Under the pieces are notes generated by a model. The model did not search any database and was not told the origin of the DNA. It saw only the letters and a program-made list of their open reading frames with translations. From NCBI GenBank assembly GCA_006384855.1, contig VCJN01001640.1:1-64000 (forward strand): a stretch of 64,000 nt of DNA. The letters run 5' to 3'. Within the stretch, counting starts at the first letter, position 1. Each line of letters starts with the position of its first letter. Below, one piece after another: positions 24,497 to 36,164 of the stretch. The position numbers and the translations under genes were made by a program. The stretch is from Tetraselmis striata (lineage: Eukaryota; Chlorophyta; Chlorodendrophyceae; Chlorodendrales; Chlorodendraceae).

Positions 24497-25539
24497 TGGT
24501 GAGCTGTAAACTACGAGACAGTACATGTGCAGGTTCCTCTCTCAAGCAGTCCTTTGTTGCGTACAGCTAGGCTCCGCTGTGAGTGGAGCAGCTTGCCTGC
24601 TTGCGGAGGTCAGCAGCCGTTGCGTCGCGCTGCTGCTCCTCCCCGCAGAAGGAAGAGTGCTGCATTCTCCGCAGAAACGCCTCGACTGTGGCCTCGCTCG
24701 GCAGGGCAGCTCCAGCCGGGCCTTGTTCCGATGTTCTCTGCGTGCTTTTACTCGTCGCCTGCGGCAAATTTATGGCGATTGGTCGCATGCGACGGTGCTG
24801 CAGGGCTTTGAGTTGCTTGCTGCGGCCAGCTGTCTGCCTTGACAGGGCGGAAGGTTCCGGCGGTGGCGTGCGAGTTCCAGTGCGCTGCGAGGATAAATCC
24901 AACTTCCCCCTCAACCCGGCACGGGCGTCAGCAGAGGCGCTGTCGCAGTACAGCTTGCCCAGACATACGCGCAGCTTGTGTAGCAGGTGTGGGCGCCTGG
25001 CGCGGGGCTTCTTGCCCTCCAGCTTTCCACTTCTACCGGACATCCCGTCAGTTTACTTCGCGATAACAAGCTTTCGGAGCCAACCAGTCTTTCCACTTGA
25101 GCAGTGGCCGTGCGTTGGAGGTATGCGCTCGTCGTAATGAGGGACATCCCCTGTTCACATTATCACCAGGAGTTAGGTCTAAAAGGGTCTAACTCCTGCT
25201 GGTATCCAGTCCACTTTATCTATCTACTCCTGCCTACTACTGGTAACACCTGGGATAGACCGTCGATGCTCTTCATCGTCGCCGCTGGGAGCTCTAGAGT
25301 GAGTGAGAGGCAGCAGCCGCGATGAGCAGCAGCCGCGCGCGTCCCAGCATCGATAGTGTAGTGGTGTAGTCCCAGTGTCGATACAGATAGTCGCGACTAC
25401 CCATCTCAAAGTTGACTATAGTTTTGCCGAAAAGGTCGCGCAGGCCCTTTTACACCGACAAGAGCCGAAATTGGCAAGAAGGTCAAATGAAAGCGTGGAG
25501 GAAAAACGGAGTCACGGGGGGGGGGGGGGGGGGGGGCTG
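24231..25539. other. intergenic; possible small leftward gene; G-tract
   Basis: A G-run of about 28 nt lies near 24,464-24,492. The only ORF of interest is at 24567-25043 on the minus strand (separate entry). Nothing else recognised up to the left repeat of the tyrosine-recombinase element. Confidence 0.4.
24567..25043 (-). CDS. hypothetical basic protein, 158 aa
   Basis: ATG-initiated single-exon ORF ending in TAG. It is Arg/Lys/Ser-rich, with a N-terminal basic stretch (KKPRARRPHLLHKLRV) and a possible helix near the end (ATVEAFLRRMQ). No known domain. A CAG at an internal acceptor-like position suggests it could instead be part of a spliced gene. Kept only because it is uninterrupted and not antisense to a known gene. 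Confidence 0.3.
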   Translation of the reverse strand: MSGRSGKLEGKKPRARRPHLLHKLRVCLGKLYCDSASADARAGLRGKLDLSSQRTGTRTPPPEPSALSRQTAGRSKQLKALQHRRMRPIAINLPQATSKSTQRTSEQGPAGAALPSEATVEAFLRRMQHSSFCGEEQQRDATAADLRKQASCSTHSGA

Positions 25540-25715
25540 CGTGTAACGCGCAAAACTGGAAGATGGCAGGCTCAGCTGTTATGGCTGCTTTTATGTCTAC
25601 TCGTGCTGCACCTAAAAAGGGCGCAACGACAGGTGCCTAGTTCCCGTACCACTGAGCAACACCGGTAGCCGAAAAGCGGTTAGGGAAAGGTAGGAAACCC
25701 GATAGTTTAGACCAT
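25540..25715 (+). repeat. left direct repeat of the YR element
   Basis: Shares long identical blocks with 28430-28602, for example AAAACTGGAAGATGGCA, ATGGCTGCTTTTATGTCTAC and TAGCCGAAAAGCGGTT. The two copies have diverged by substitutions and small indels. Confidence 0.75.
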
Positions 25716-25793
25716 TTCAAAGTTGAGTGTGGTTTTGCCAGTCATGAGCAAACGGAGAGAGCGGTGGATTGACGGAGAAGGGGTAGCGCCAGG

Positions 25794-27241
25794 TCATGAA
25801 GAGGGCACCGGGAAGGGCACCGCTGCGGAGTCCTGTTGGACTTGGAAGTGGCGGAGGGGCGCGATGTGACCGAAGAATAACCACGCGCCAGGCGAAGGAA
25901 GAACGTTGGGATCTATGTAGTCCAGAACGACGTCGGAGTTAATGGCCCAGTCGCCTTGGTGGCGAATGTGGGACAGTGGAGCTCCGATGGCGTTAGCGGC
26001 GGACGCTGCCCCCTTGCGAAGGCTGTGTGAGCTCCAGGAAGTGCCAGCGGGAGGGGCAGCACCGGCGAGACGAACACATGTAGAGAGCCAGTCCGACATT
26101 GTAGCGGCGGTCCAAGATTTGGACTGCTCGCTTGGGGTGACCGCCCAGAAGTTTGTCTCGGACAAGGCAACAGAAACCAGGGGGACAGACTGTACGTGGT
26201 CGATGAAGCGGTGCATGAGACGTGCAACACGGGGGTGTTCTGACACTGGAAAGAGCAGCACGCGCATATCGTCGGGGCCCCGTCGACCAGCGCGGCCTTT
26301 CTCGCAATACACCTGCAGGGTAATGTTGCAATCGTCGACATGCTAATCCCGCACTCAGCAGGACACGCCAATAAGTCCCCTAGCAAAGAACATGAAGTTG
26401 ACAACCAAGGCCACGAGGGCTCGGAAGTTGTACTGGTACTCTGGGGTGGGAGAAGACACAATCAACTCTGCCTGCTCGACAAAGTTGTACGCAACATCAG
26501 CATGCAAGGGGACTCGCAAAGGGGCAGCCTCCACGTGGCGATGCCGTAGCATTAGCCCACGGCGAGCTGCGGTAAGGTTTAGTCTGTCCTTAGCGATCGG
26601 GTCGAGGTTGTGCAACTCGAAGAACGTGTTGATTGCGGACAAGTAGGGCTGCAACGACTTAGCCCCAATGTGCTCTCGCTCACCAACCCAAGCAAAGTAC
26701 CGGGCGACAATAGCAGTGGTCGCCTCCACTGGGCTGATGTTCTCGGAGTCGTGGCAGAACTCCGCGAACTGAGAGAGTCTGCCGACGTAGCTCTTGAGTG
26801 TTAGAGCGGTAAGGGAGCTGGAGAGTAGATGGAGGGTCCGCTGTCCAAACTCGTCGAATTGCAGTCGCCATGCAACCGAGACCGGAGAGATGCAGCCCAA
26901 GGGGCAACAACTTCGGGCTGATGAATAACGTAAGTGCGGCGCTTGGCGGACAGAGTAACAGAGGGGCGGTTAATGTTAGCAAAATACTCGGCAGCAGCGG
27001 ATAGGTTTCCGGCGGTTGGCCGGTAGTTGTTGGACGGGTTAGCCACAGCACCAGTACGGGTTTGCGGGGCTAGGTTCAGGTAGGAAGGCCGCCCCGCGCG
27101 CCTGTCGCGCTCGTAGCGCCTGTCACGCGCGTAACGTACACGCGTGAAGCTTGGTCGTTGCGAACCAGTTGTAACACGAAGTGTGACAACCAACGGACGC
27201 AACGGTGAGATGGTACGGGAGGCGGTTTGTTGAGCCGCCAT
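25794..27241 (-). pseudogene. tyrosine recombinase (DIRS/Crypton-like)
   Basis: Reads from ATG 27241 through three segments: 27241 to about 26,850; about 26,900-26,355 after a frame change; and 26,354-25,794 after TGA and TAG codons in the same frame (26,355-26,337). The middle part has the SAM-like DNA-binding region (TLKSYVGRLSQFAEFC). The last part has the catalytic H-x-x-R (SHSLRKGAASAANAIG), then HIRHQGDW and VVLDYIDP, whose Tyr is the likely nucleophile. These are the hallmarks of YR transposases in algal DIRS/Crypton families. The stops between core and catalytic block make it inactive as it stands. Confidence 0.75.
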
Positions 27242-27444
27242 GCGCAGGTGTGCGGATGGTTGAGCCGCACTCGGCTGTAATTGTACAAGGCGCCGCTCCG
27301 AGGAAGGTCTAAATGAAGTATGTAAGGGGGGGGGGGTCTGGTCCTAACACATGGCGCTCATCCCGTCGTTGAGCTGCTAGCATTCGCCTTGCGGCGGAGG
27401 CCTCGCAAAGCGCCAGCAGCTCCGACGAAATACGCCCCACACCG

Positions 27445-28309
27445 TCACTCGTGCTCACCTTCGCGGCCACGCCCACGACCGCCACCACGCCCACGTCCCC
27501 GCCCGCGCCCTGCAGCCGCTGCCGCTATTCGAGCAGGAGCGGTTGCTTTGGCGCTGCTGGCAACTGTCGCCTTGAAGACGCGACGATCGTAGTCCCTCAT
27601 GAGATCCCCATAAATCGCAGAACCTTGGGCTCGCAGCACGTCCAGAACACCTTGATCACCGTGCACTACGCGTTTGATGTCATTAAGCCTCCGTATAAAG
27701 GCCAAACGAAAGCGAAACGCCTTGTCGATGGCTTCGGCGTGATTCCCAGCACGTGCAAGTAGGTAGGGAGTGAAGTCTTGATTTGCAACTGTGACGTAGG
27801 GTAGCAGCTCGTCGAAAGCTACAAAGAGTGCGGCCATGTGGGCGTCGAAACACGACATCCAAAGATACTCCACCTAGGCCGCCATGCTTGAGGTACTCGT
27901 TCGTTAGGTCGGTGCTTCGGGGGAAGAGTCCAGGCACTCGGCTGACCGGTCAAACGGGCTCGTAACCAGACTCTGCTCGTTGCAATAGTTCTGGCAGCGC
28001 GAGGTAGTCGTCCTCGTCACTGCTCACGGATTTTGCTCCGACACGGCCGCCCTAGGCTAGCTCTAGCAAGTCGGGGCGCACTGCGCCCCCCCCCCCCCCC
28101 CCCCCCCCCGCGCTGCATGCCGGTTGTCCCGCCATGCGCTGCCCGGAACCGGAACCATGTGCCCCGTCTCCATCAACAACACGGTCACGAGCCGTCAATT
28201 GAGCCCACGATGTTGCAAGCTCGCGCAGCAATGTAGATTGGGGCTTCACGCCTGCTGCGTGAAGCGATTCTAGCGTCGCCTCAACGACGGGTTCTTCTCC
28301 ATCTGACAT
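27445..28309 (-). pseudogene. gag-like ORF with Gly-Arg tail
   Basis: Starts at ATG 28309 (MSDGEEPVVEATLESL), is broken by a homopolymer tract at 28,086-28,109 and further frame changes, and resumes as a helical 142-aa segment (27873-27445). That segment ends in a GRGRGRGRGGGRGRGR tail, as in nucleic-acid-binding Gag-like proteins. It lies just upstream of the recombinase in the same direction, as expected for a YR retroelement. Function inferred from tail and position only. Confidence 0.5.
28086..28109 (+). repeat. C-tract inside the gag-like ORF
   Basis: About 24 C on the plus strand (G on the element's coding strand). It interrupts the reading frame of the gag-like gene, so it probably expanded after insertion. 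Confidence 0.7.
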
Positions 28310-28429
28310 GGTAACGCACGGACGTTCGGATGAGAATTTCACACACGGGTGGTGAGCCAGGTGTGGTCTTGAACAACCTGGGGTGACCTTGCTCGCAACA
28401 TGTTACGAGACATTTTTAACATCACTGAG

Positions 28430-28602
28430 TGTAATAACGCAACGAAAACTGGAAGATGGCATGCTCACATGTTATGGCTGCTTTTATGTCTACTCGTGCT
28501 GCACCCAAAACGACAGGTGTCTAGTTCCCGTACCGCCACTGAGCAGCATTTGTAGCCGAAAAGCGGTTGGGGAAAGGGAGGAAACCCCATAAACTAGTTT
28601 AG
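28430..28602 (+). repeat. right direct repeat of the YR element
   Basis: Diverged copy of 25540-25715 in the same orientation. Confidence 0.75.
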
Positions 28603-28625
28603 ATCATCCTGGTGTGAATTGTAAT

Positions 28626-31600
28626 GATCCTGGGGTCATGCTCTGTGACCCCAAAAGAGATCGGTAATCAACAACAGAGAACTCATGGCATCGCTTTGAT
28701 GTTTTGCCGGTTCGAAATCGACGGCACCCGGAGTGCGGGAATTCGACGGGAATTCGGGGTGCGGGCCGACCCGATCATCATCTGTAATCAACAATTACTG
28801 ATAGATAGGTCCCAGTATAATGTTAGCCATCTTTGAAGCACGATTTGGGCATCTTCCCGGGTGCGTATGGGTGAGCTATCACCATGGACATCTTTCATTT
28901 GATACTCCGCGTGACGCCACATGCTTGGATGTGCCAAGTTCGGCCGTTTTCGTGAGGCCCCACATTGACCCCCCGAGAAGGCAAAAACCTTTACAGTCCC
29001 CCTCGAAAGTCTTGACCTGTACGTACCTGTCCATATCGCCACGTCCGCAACGGCGGCGCCGACCGCCGAGTGGTACAGTGGCGCATTTTTATGATATAAA
29101 TAACTTAGAATCTTCATTAATGGCTTGAGATGTGATAGGTGGCGGGGGGGGGGGGGGGGGGGGGGGGGGGGGCTGCCTATTACGCTCGTGATTCCGGTCT
29201 GCGCAGGTTCGAACCCTGCTGGGCCCCTCGGTGGAAATATAACCGAGGGGGTAGGGGGGGGGGGGGGGAGGGATGCAAATATTTTTAGGTTCTCCTACAA
29301 ACCCTAGTACAGTGGCTTACTGCGCGACCCGCATCCCGATAAAAAGGCGATGTACTCGCCCCGCGCGGGCGGATTCTCCCCGTTGAGGGGCCCGCTAGGC
29401 GCAGCCCAACAGCAGAATATGGGAGCGTATTGACGGCCAGCCCTACCACATACCCTGGACGATTCCCTAGCAGGTGACCATATGGACCCACCCGCTGACT
29501 CGGGGTCTGCACCTCTGCGCAGTATGGCTGAAGCCCGGCTTTACCAAGGGCGCATTGAATGCGGACATCAGCTGTAGGTGGGCTGGCTTTTGAGCAAGCC
29601 TTTATCGCAGTATCGGCCGTTTTGCGGGAACTGCTCACTTGCTTGCATGCCGACGGTGGGGAGAGCGCGCCTTTATTTGTGAATGTGGTCTACGATGGTA
29701 GAGCTACCTCTTGGCGTGCATCCGTACAGATAGAACGCATATACGTGCGATATAAGAATTCGTGCCCTTGTGACATTGGGTTATCAAATTCATTACTAAC
29801 CATGAACAATGACACGCACACGTATGGCATTTACAACGAGAGCCCAACAAACGCCACTTAGGGCTCCCCCCACGCATGATGTCGTGTTCACGTATGACAC
29901 ATGGAAGGGCGCGGCCGGAAACGAAGGTGAGGGCTCATAATGGGCCAATGTACAATTGATGCTTGACAAGGGGGGCAAGACTTTTGTGGGCAGTTGTAAA
30001 CGAAAGCTGCGGGGAAATATAGAGAACAACACATATCCTCACTCATGACACCAGTGTCGGACATGGGTGGTGCTGCCCACGGATAATGTTGTATATTACA
30101 TACGAAACTATACGACCGGAGATACCTGTTCCTCCGCAGAATATGCGAAGTACAATTTTCATCACCGCCAGCGCGGGCAGTAAACGTACGATGTACTGCG
30201 AACTTGTGCTAGTGCGGCATCGATCTCTCCAAGAAAGTGCAATTAAAAATCGCAAATACACACACAATATGGCACTCGACGTTGAATTCGTTACTCTTCG
30301 CTCCAAATTACATGCTCTTGCAAATACTGCATGATGTACAACTCTCCAAGCTGTCCACTCTTGAGACATGCTGGTCGCACGATCGATATGATGAATATAA
30401 AGGGAATGGGTTTGTCTAGTCAAAGAAATACCAAAATTTATTCCGCACACGGATTTTTTGAGACAAGAATTCATACGAATGATTTTTTTAAGGATGCCAT
30501 TTTCGGAGTCCTGTCGTCCTACACTCATCAATATGTCCAACACAAGACCTTGAGGCACTTGCCACACTATGGTCTTTGCACCATGATCACATCAAATTTC
30601 GGTGAACCGGGTATAATTAAAATGAAAGAAGTCGGAGGGATGAGTGCACGGCGACACTAGGCTCCCGGAGCAGCACCTCGTAATTACCATGTACTTACCC
30701 CGTAATCTTACCGATTTCATAACACTCGTCTGCAGTCATTCCGTGACATACTCGTAATAAACTGCATCAGGCGCATATCACACGTCATCGCGACGCGATA
30801 TCCGCAGTGGTCTATTTCTGCATCTCGCCCGACCACAATCTAGAAGCCCGACAATCTCGCTGCTCTGGCCTAATCATCCGCGATAGCGCGCGCGGCAGTG
30901 CTAGTGCCAGTGAGCGGGCGCGCGGCAATGGGCGGCGAGGCGCGCGGCAGTGGGCGGGCAGATTAAATTATTTACATCCGGTTTCAGCCGGGACCGCACC
31001 ACGGCGGCGCGCCGCCTGTTGTAGCCAGTCCATGCTTCGACTTTGGTCAGCTTTGGATCAAATTCGGATTTTTAGCTTATTGTCCCTATGCCATGGTAAG
31101 CCAGTCCCGGCTCCGAAATGCAGGTAACACACACACTACACCACAAAAACACACGCATGCACGCACGCACGCACGCACACGCACGCAACCCCCCCCCCCC
31201 CCCCCCCCCCCACACACACACGCACGCGCGCACACACGCGCACGCACGCGCGCACACAGCCACACACAGCCACACACACACACACACCACTGCAAACCAC
31301 GTGCAATAATACGGGACAATTGGGTGAACGAGGGCCAGTTGTTGCGGCCTTTTCACCCGGGCGTGGAATAAGATGTGCAGCCGTTTTTACCGCGGGCTAA
31401 AACGGCAAAAGTGCTAATACTACAATAGACTGCGAGCCTTTTCCAGGGGTAAACACAGCCGAGGACGCTTTACTAGGATGTTCTAGTGATTGAGTCACAC
31501 AGAGCAACCCCAAGGCAATCCCGGCCTTTTAACCCCAGTCAATATGTCAACTGAATCATCTGAAGTTCACACCGATGTCTAGTGCTTTGAATGTGTCGTT

Positions 31601-31968
31601 TATTCTTGTTTGCCTTTGCTCATATTTGGGCAGCTTTCGGTCAAATTTGGATTCTTTTGCTTGGCGCAATTTGGTCAATCTACTTTGGATCAGCTGTGGA
31701 TTAACTTTGGATTTTTTGCTTGGCCTTGTGCCATAGCCAGCCAGTCCAGGCCCCGGAGTGCAGGTATTTCTTTCTTCTCTTGATCGAACATTAACACAAT
31801 CTTCACATATATGTGCACACGTGTTGCATGGTTGTACATTGCATTTTTTTGATGAGCTGTATAAAATAGCATATCACATGTTCACATACATCAATCGATT
31901 GATAGGCAATCCCATTGAAGTAGTATGTTTCTGTACGGGGGTCAAAAGTATATTTACAACGGTACGTC
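28626..31968. other. repeat-rich DNA without supported genes
   Basis: Holds G-runs at about 29,143-29,172 and 29,256-29,270, a C-run with (CACG)n/(CA)n at about 31,140-31,290, and a partial copy of the CGTAAT repeat family near 30,655-30,760. Two diverged copies of a roughly 90-bp sequence lie near 31,040-31,125 and 31,680-31,765. At 29,200-29,220 is a tRNA T-arm-like hairpin (GCAGG-TTCGAAC-CCTGC) without a credible full tRNA. A 174-codon minus ORF at 30043-30567 shows no domain. Confidence 0.4.
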
Positions 31969-32470
31969 ACTAGCCCCCCAGACTGTCTCGTAATTACACC
32001 GTAATGGCCCGTAATCGTGATTTTCCCAGGGAATTGGCACTTAATCCCGTATCTACCGTGTTACTTATAGGCTCAGTAGTCGCGATGACATGCCCGGCTC
32101 GCCCGCATGCCGTCATACTACCTCCAACCATGTTGTGCCATCCCAATATTACATGGGACCCACATCGCACCTCGAGCGTGTATCCGTAATGGCTCCGGGT
32201 TTCGCCCCTACGTACTTTTCCGCCTCGTTCAAAGTCTCCGTGACGACGCAACGCCCAACGGTACCGTAGGTCTCAAATCATGCTCACGTGGCTAAGTTGC
32301 AGTCGCACGGGCACTTTGTCATGCATCGCAGCGGAGGGAAAGTCACTAGCCCTAACCAACCCCCGCCGCTGCGAGCCCGCCCGCCGGCGCCGAGCAATGG
32401 CCGCATGGGGCGTAGTAACTCCAAGCGCCGTATTCCTCCGGGCAACGAGGGCTGGACCGCTGCCGAATGG
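31969..32470 (+). repeat. CGTAAT-rich dispersed repeat, copy 1
   Basis: About 500 bp that reappears at 35401-35912, starting CACTAGCC and sharing GTCTCGTAATTACAC and GGCCCGTAATCG. Multiple CGTAAT words. The right end runs into a coding stretch (SKRRIPPGNEGW) also recognisable in copy 2. Confidence 0.7.
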
Positions 32471-32617
32471 ATTCATGAACCGGTGATCAAGAGAATCCGC
32501 TGCCGTGCGTGTGCCGCCTTGTTCACGAGGACTATGTTCTACGACAAGCACAGATGGGCGTGCGGCGAATTGCCTCCGCCCACCGATATGCGCGCCTGTA
32601 GTAGCAGCCGGGGGTGA
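32340..32617 (+). CDS. transposon-associated C2HC zinc-finger fragment
   Basis: The reading frame contains SKRRIPPGNEGWTAAEWIHE, then CRACAALFTRTMFYDKH-RWAC, a C-x2-C...H-x3-C finger, before a TGA. The first motif recurs in the repeat copy near 35,860-35,920 (SKRRIPEGKEGW), so it belongs to a repeat family and not a host gene. Start not defined; probably an exon of a transposon protein. Confidence 0.4.
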
Positions 32618-32619
32618 TG

Positions 32620-34858
32620 GCGCCCTTGCGGTAGCACTGCACTTTACGGTCGTCGCGCCCTTGCTGCTCCGTCCGGACCGGGTCAGACCGAAACGCGGGG
32701 CGAGCCGGGTGGGTCGATACCGTCGCCGCCGCCATCACCCCCGCTGCCCTCTCCGCCGCTCTTGTCTCCCCGAAACGAATAAGCGAGCCCCGCACCCAGC
32801 GGCGGGGAGGGGCGTTCGGTGTCGTCTAATGCATGGCAGCGCAAGAGATGAATGCCGACCTTCACGTGGGCGCTGTCATAAGCAAGACGTTCGGGACGCG
32901 GGAGGGGGGGGACGTTGGGGGAGACCTTGTTGCAAAGAGGGGGGGGGGGGGGGGGTTTCTCGGCTCACCTCCCCGACGTCCCGTTACACCTTCCATAGGC
33001 CCACCGCCGCCCAGCGATAGCCACCCGTGTGTATCATCCAGATGTCGTCAGTTGGAGATGGGATAACGAGGACGTATATCCGGCGAATAAGGAGCTGGCG
33101 ATGAAGGTGATTCACGACGACGGCGACTCGAAAGAGCTAACCGAGTCGGATACAACCGCTATACTTGACGACAGAGCACTTGAGCGATTTCACTCGCATG
33201 TTGCCTCAAGGCGCCATTGACCTACCGGCGGTGCGCCCCTTGCGCACCCACCGCCTGTGCTTCCGGGGGGTGCTTGCCCGCGTTGGTGCCCCATAGTTTA
33301 GGAATTGGTGAGAGTCTCGCACTAACAACGTGCAAACGATGATTTGCTTCCTTATTACACGCGCATTCGTTTTGAGACTTGTGCGCATGTGCATCTGAGC
33401 GGAGCCACGCGAACTCCTCGACGATAATGACAGCGACGCCGACATAGACGCCGAAGGCAAACCCTCTGACGAAACTTGCACTGACAACGAAGGCGAAGGA
33501 GACGCTGGCGCGAGGTATGACTTCAGTACCGGGACCAGCAGCGCTCGAGGGAAGCACAACGACGCGAAGCGGTGAGCATGTATCGTGTCGACCCCCCCCC
33601 CCCCCCCCCCCCCCCCTATGTGGCGCCTACTAGTCCGTTGCAAACACTTGCTCTTGGACCTTCTCACATCGCACGGCACGGGCGCGTGGGCCGGATTTTT
33701 TATTGTACGAGGTTTTTACAGCCGACGCAAAAAATACGGGTGTCGGCCCGCGCGTTAGGGTTGCGCACACCACATCTGCCCATCACCCGCCACACAGATA
33801 CCACCTAGCCACCGGCCCCATATGTCAGCCCCCTATACAACCACTCCCCAGAGGTCGCCCTTGGCCCCTTCCCGCACGCTGACCGGCCGCCGGCCGGCCG
33901 TAAGCGCCCGGCGGCCGTGAGCTGCCCGCCTTCACGTCGCGGTTGGCTGTTGGTGATGCGGCATTGCGCACTCGCCACCCTCACAACCAGCGCGCACGAG
34001 AGGGTTAACCGGCCTCGCAACACCCGCTACACGTGTGTAAATGGCCCAAGAGGGTAGGTATGGGTGTTGGCTATGAATCTTTAGGCGCGTGGGTGTATGT
34101 GTCGTGCGTGTGTGGATCCTCGTTGAGCGGCGCGCATGGTGCGCTCAGCCCCTCGTTTTCGGCGTCTACACCGCAGCCAGTACGGCCGATCTGAAACCGT
34201 TGCACGCTCGGTTGCCGCATGCATGAACCGGCCCGGCGCACTAGGCGTCAAAGCAGCCGCCCTGATCGCCCCGCCGGGCACTCCCCAGGAGCGCCGCCGA
34301 CCTGCGAGCGGGCGCTGGCCTGCCACGAGCGTCTGGCGAAGGTGAGGATTTTAGGGTTTAAAAAAAGAACGCATGCCCTTTGGTTGCTGAGAGGGGGTGG
34401 GGGCGTGATTACAATTACATCACGCATTAGCGGTTCAACGCGAGCGCCTCCATGGCACCAATTAGTCGAATCCTGCTCAGGAGGCTAGCTATGGGTGTTA
34501 GATATGAGCATGTACGGGCGTTGGTCCTTGTACGGTAGCGTGTGTGCGGGCTCGTGTTGAACAACGCATGGTGTAACAGTAATTTAACCTATTTTGCACC
34601 GTGGAATTATTTTTGCACCGTAGGGTTTGGTTATACCCTATTCCCGGGTCTGCTATCAGGACTTAAGACTCACGGGTGGTGTAGCTTAGGTTTGTAGACC
34701 TAGGGTGCAATGCAACATTCATCAGCGTGCAGGCCAGCCGCGACGCACATCCAATGGTGGTTTTGGAGCATTTTGTCCAAATTGGGACAAGATGAGGCAA
34801 ATCAATATTTATTATGATGATTACATCCACCGGCTAGCCACAAGACGTTGCTAATAAT
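32620..34858. other. transposon debris without a definable gene
   Basis: Includes a G-run near 32,939-32,955 and a C-run at about 33,593-33,616. A plus-strand acidic stretch near 33,400-33,572 (DDNDSDADIDAEGKPSDET) runs into a GTGAGC donor immediately before the C-run, so it may be an exon of the same repeat family. No complete ORF. Confidence 0.4.
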
Positions 34859-35400
34859 TTATTCGTTGAGCATCCCCAACTCAAGCAAGTCCTTCTTCGT
34901 GGCTGCGTTGATCTTGACGATTCCGCCGGGTTTGCGTTGCGCTGGGGTGGTTGACATGACGTGGACGTAGTTGTTTCGTGGCTGGCTGATTTGCCACCCA
35001 GTTTGCGCGTATGTCTTCACGACTTGGACGCTTTTACCGTACCACTTCTTTCTGACCATGGTGCCGTCCTCGTTGAACACCTCGCGACTTCCCGACGCGT
35101 ACGATAGGGGGACGGCTTCAACAAGTTTTCAAGGAAGTTTTCAAGGAAGTTTTCAAGTTTTCAGGCACTTATCCCAGCTTGTGTCAACTGGCTTCTTCCC
35201 TCCTTTCGTCTGCGCGTACAACCATAAGGGGCATGACAGTTTTTCCCTTGGCATCGACATGGAAGGGCTCGTACACCGCCACGGTCAACGTGTCTTCGGT
35301 AGTCTCGCGTGACTTCACAAGCCCGATGACGAATCTCGACTCCCAGTCACCAAGTTTCAGGACACTTGTTTTCCTCATGCACCTAATGATGGCCAAGACC
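34859..35400 (-). pseudogene. transposon protein remnant, C-terminal part
   Basis: Two adjacent minus-strand segments. The first (35396-35184) has GDWESRFVIGLVKSRETTED and VAVYEPF, resembling the Tyr-Glu-Pro-Phe block at the end of some transposon proteins. The second (35080-34859) ends INAATKKDLLELGMLNE. They are separated by a tandem TTTTCAAGGAAG repeat and a frame change. A CTAG acceptor lies at the upstream edge inside repeat copy 2. Family not recognised. Confidence 0.35.
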
Positions 35401-35912
35401 CACTAGCCTCCCATCCTGTCTCGTAATTACACTGTAATGGCCCGTAATCGCAATTTTCCCACGAAATGGGCTTGTAATCGCTGTAAATACCGTGTAATCG
35501 CCACTTTTCTGCTAGGCTTGGTAGTCGCAATGAAGTGCCCGCCGGCCTGCATTCCGTAATATTGCTACCAGGACATGTCGTGCCGTCCCCATAGTACATT
35601 GGGCCCAATCGCGCCTCGCGCGGCTACCCGTAATCTTTGGGACTCCGGCCATGCTGTACTTTAACGCCTAACAATAAGCTCCGTGACGACACCGCAACGG
35701 CCAACGCCCAACGGCATCTTACAGGTAGGGCTCAAACTTGCTGATGTTTTTACAGGTGCGGGCGGGCACTTAACCATCGCAGCAGCGCCAGTTAGTGGCT
35801 CCTACCCACCCCCACACGCTGCGAGCTGCCGGCGCCAAGCACTAGTGTGCCATCGGGCGTCGCAGCTCCAAGCGCCGTATTCCTGAGGGGAAGGAGGGCT
35901 GGACGCCTGCCC
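35401..35912 (+). repeat. CGTAAT-rich dispersed repeat, copy 2
   Basis: Diverged copy of 31969-32470 in the same orientation. The coding end is truncated by a stop after the SKRRIPEGKEGW block. Confidence 0.7.
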
Positions 35913-36164
35913 ACGGCTAACTGTAGGATACCGGTATCGGCACATTAGTAGCCCTCGCCGCGGCCCGCATAAATGTATGCTTACGCGACGCGCCGGAACA
36001 GTCAGTTGGCCATTACCACCTAGCCAGCCCACGCCCGCCGCTCGTGGGGCGACCATACACGGTTCGGTCACTCAAGGCCCGGCACAACGTCTCGAGGACA
36101 CTTAAGCCTGCCGCCACGGTGGTTTTCGCCATCATCCAGGCGGAGCACGGCCGAAACGTGTCAG

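Larger units (their letters stand above)
25540..28625 (-). mobile_element. decayed tyrosine-recombinase retroelement-like unit with flanking direct repeats
   Basis: A leftward unit of about 3.1 kb. It is flanked by imperfect direct repeats of about 175 bp (25540-25715 and 28430-28602) and carries a gag-like ORF followed by a tyrosine recombinase. Direct repeats around gag and YR recall DIRS/Ngaro-type elements, but no reverse transcriptase or RNase H is present; a Crypton-like or internally deleted element is the alternative. Two in-frame stops in the recombinase and frame breaks in the gag-like part show decay. Confidence 0.65.

Noticed and set aside
29187..29232. tRNA gene
   Set aside because: Only a T-arm-like hairpin is present; no acceptor, D-arm or anticodon arm can be folded around it.
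31072..31371. Cys/Val/His/Thr-repeat ORFs around the C-tract and (CA)n
   Set aside because: They are translations of simple repeats with no domain or splice support.
32683..33020. Arg/Pro-rich ORFs on both strands near 32.7-33.0 kb
   Set aside because: They overlap each other in antisense, lack motifs and run into a homopolymer tract; composition alone explains them.
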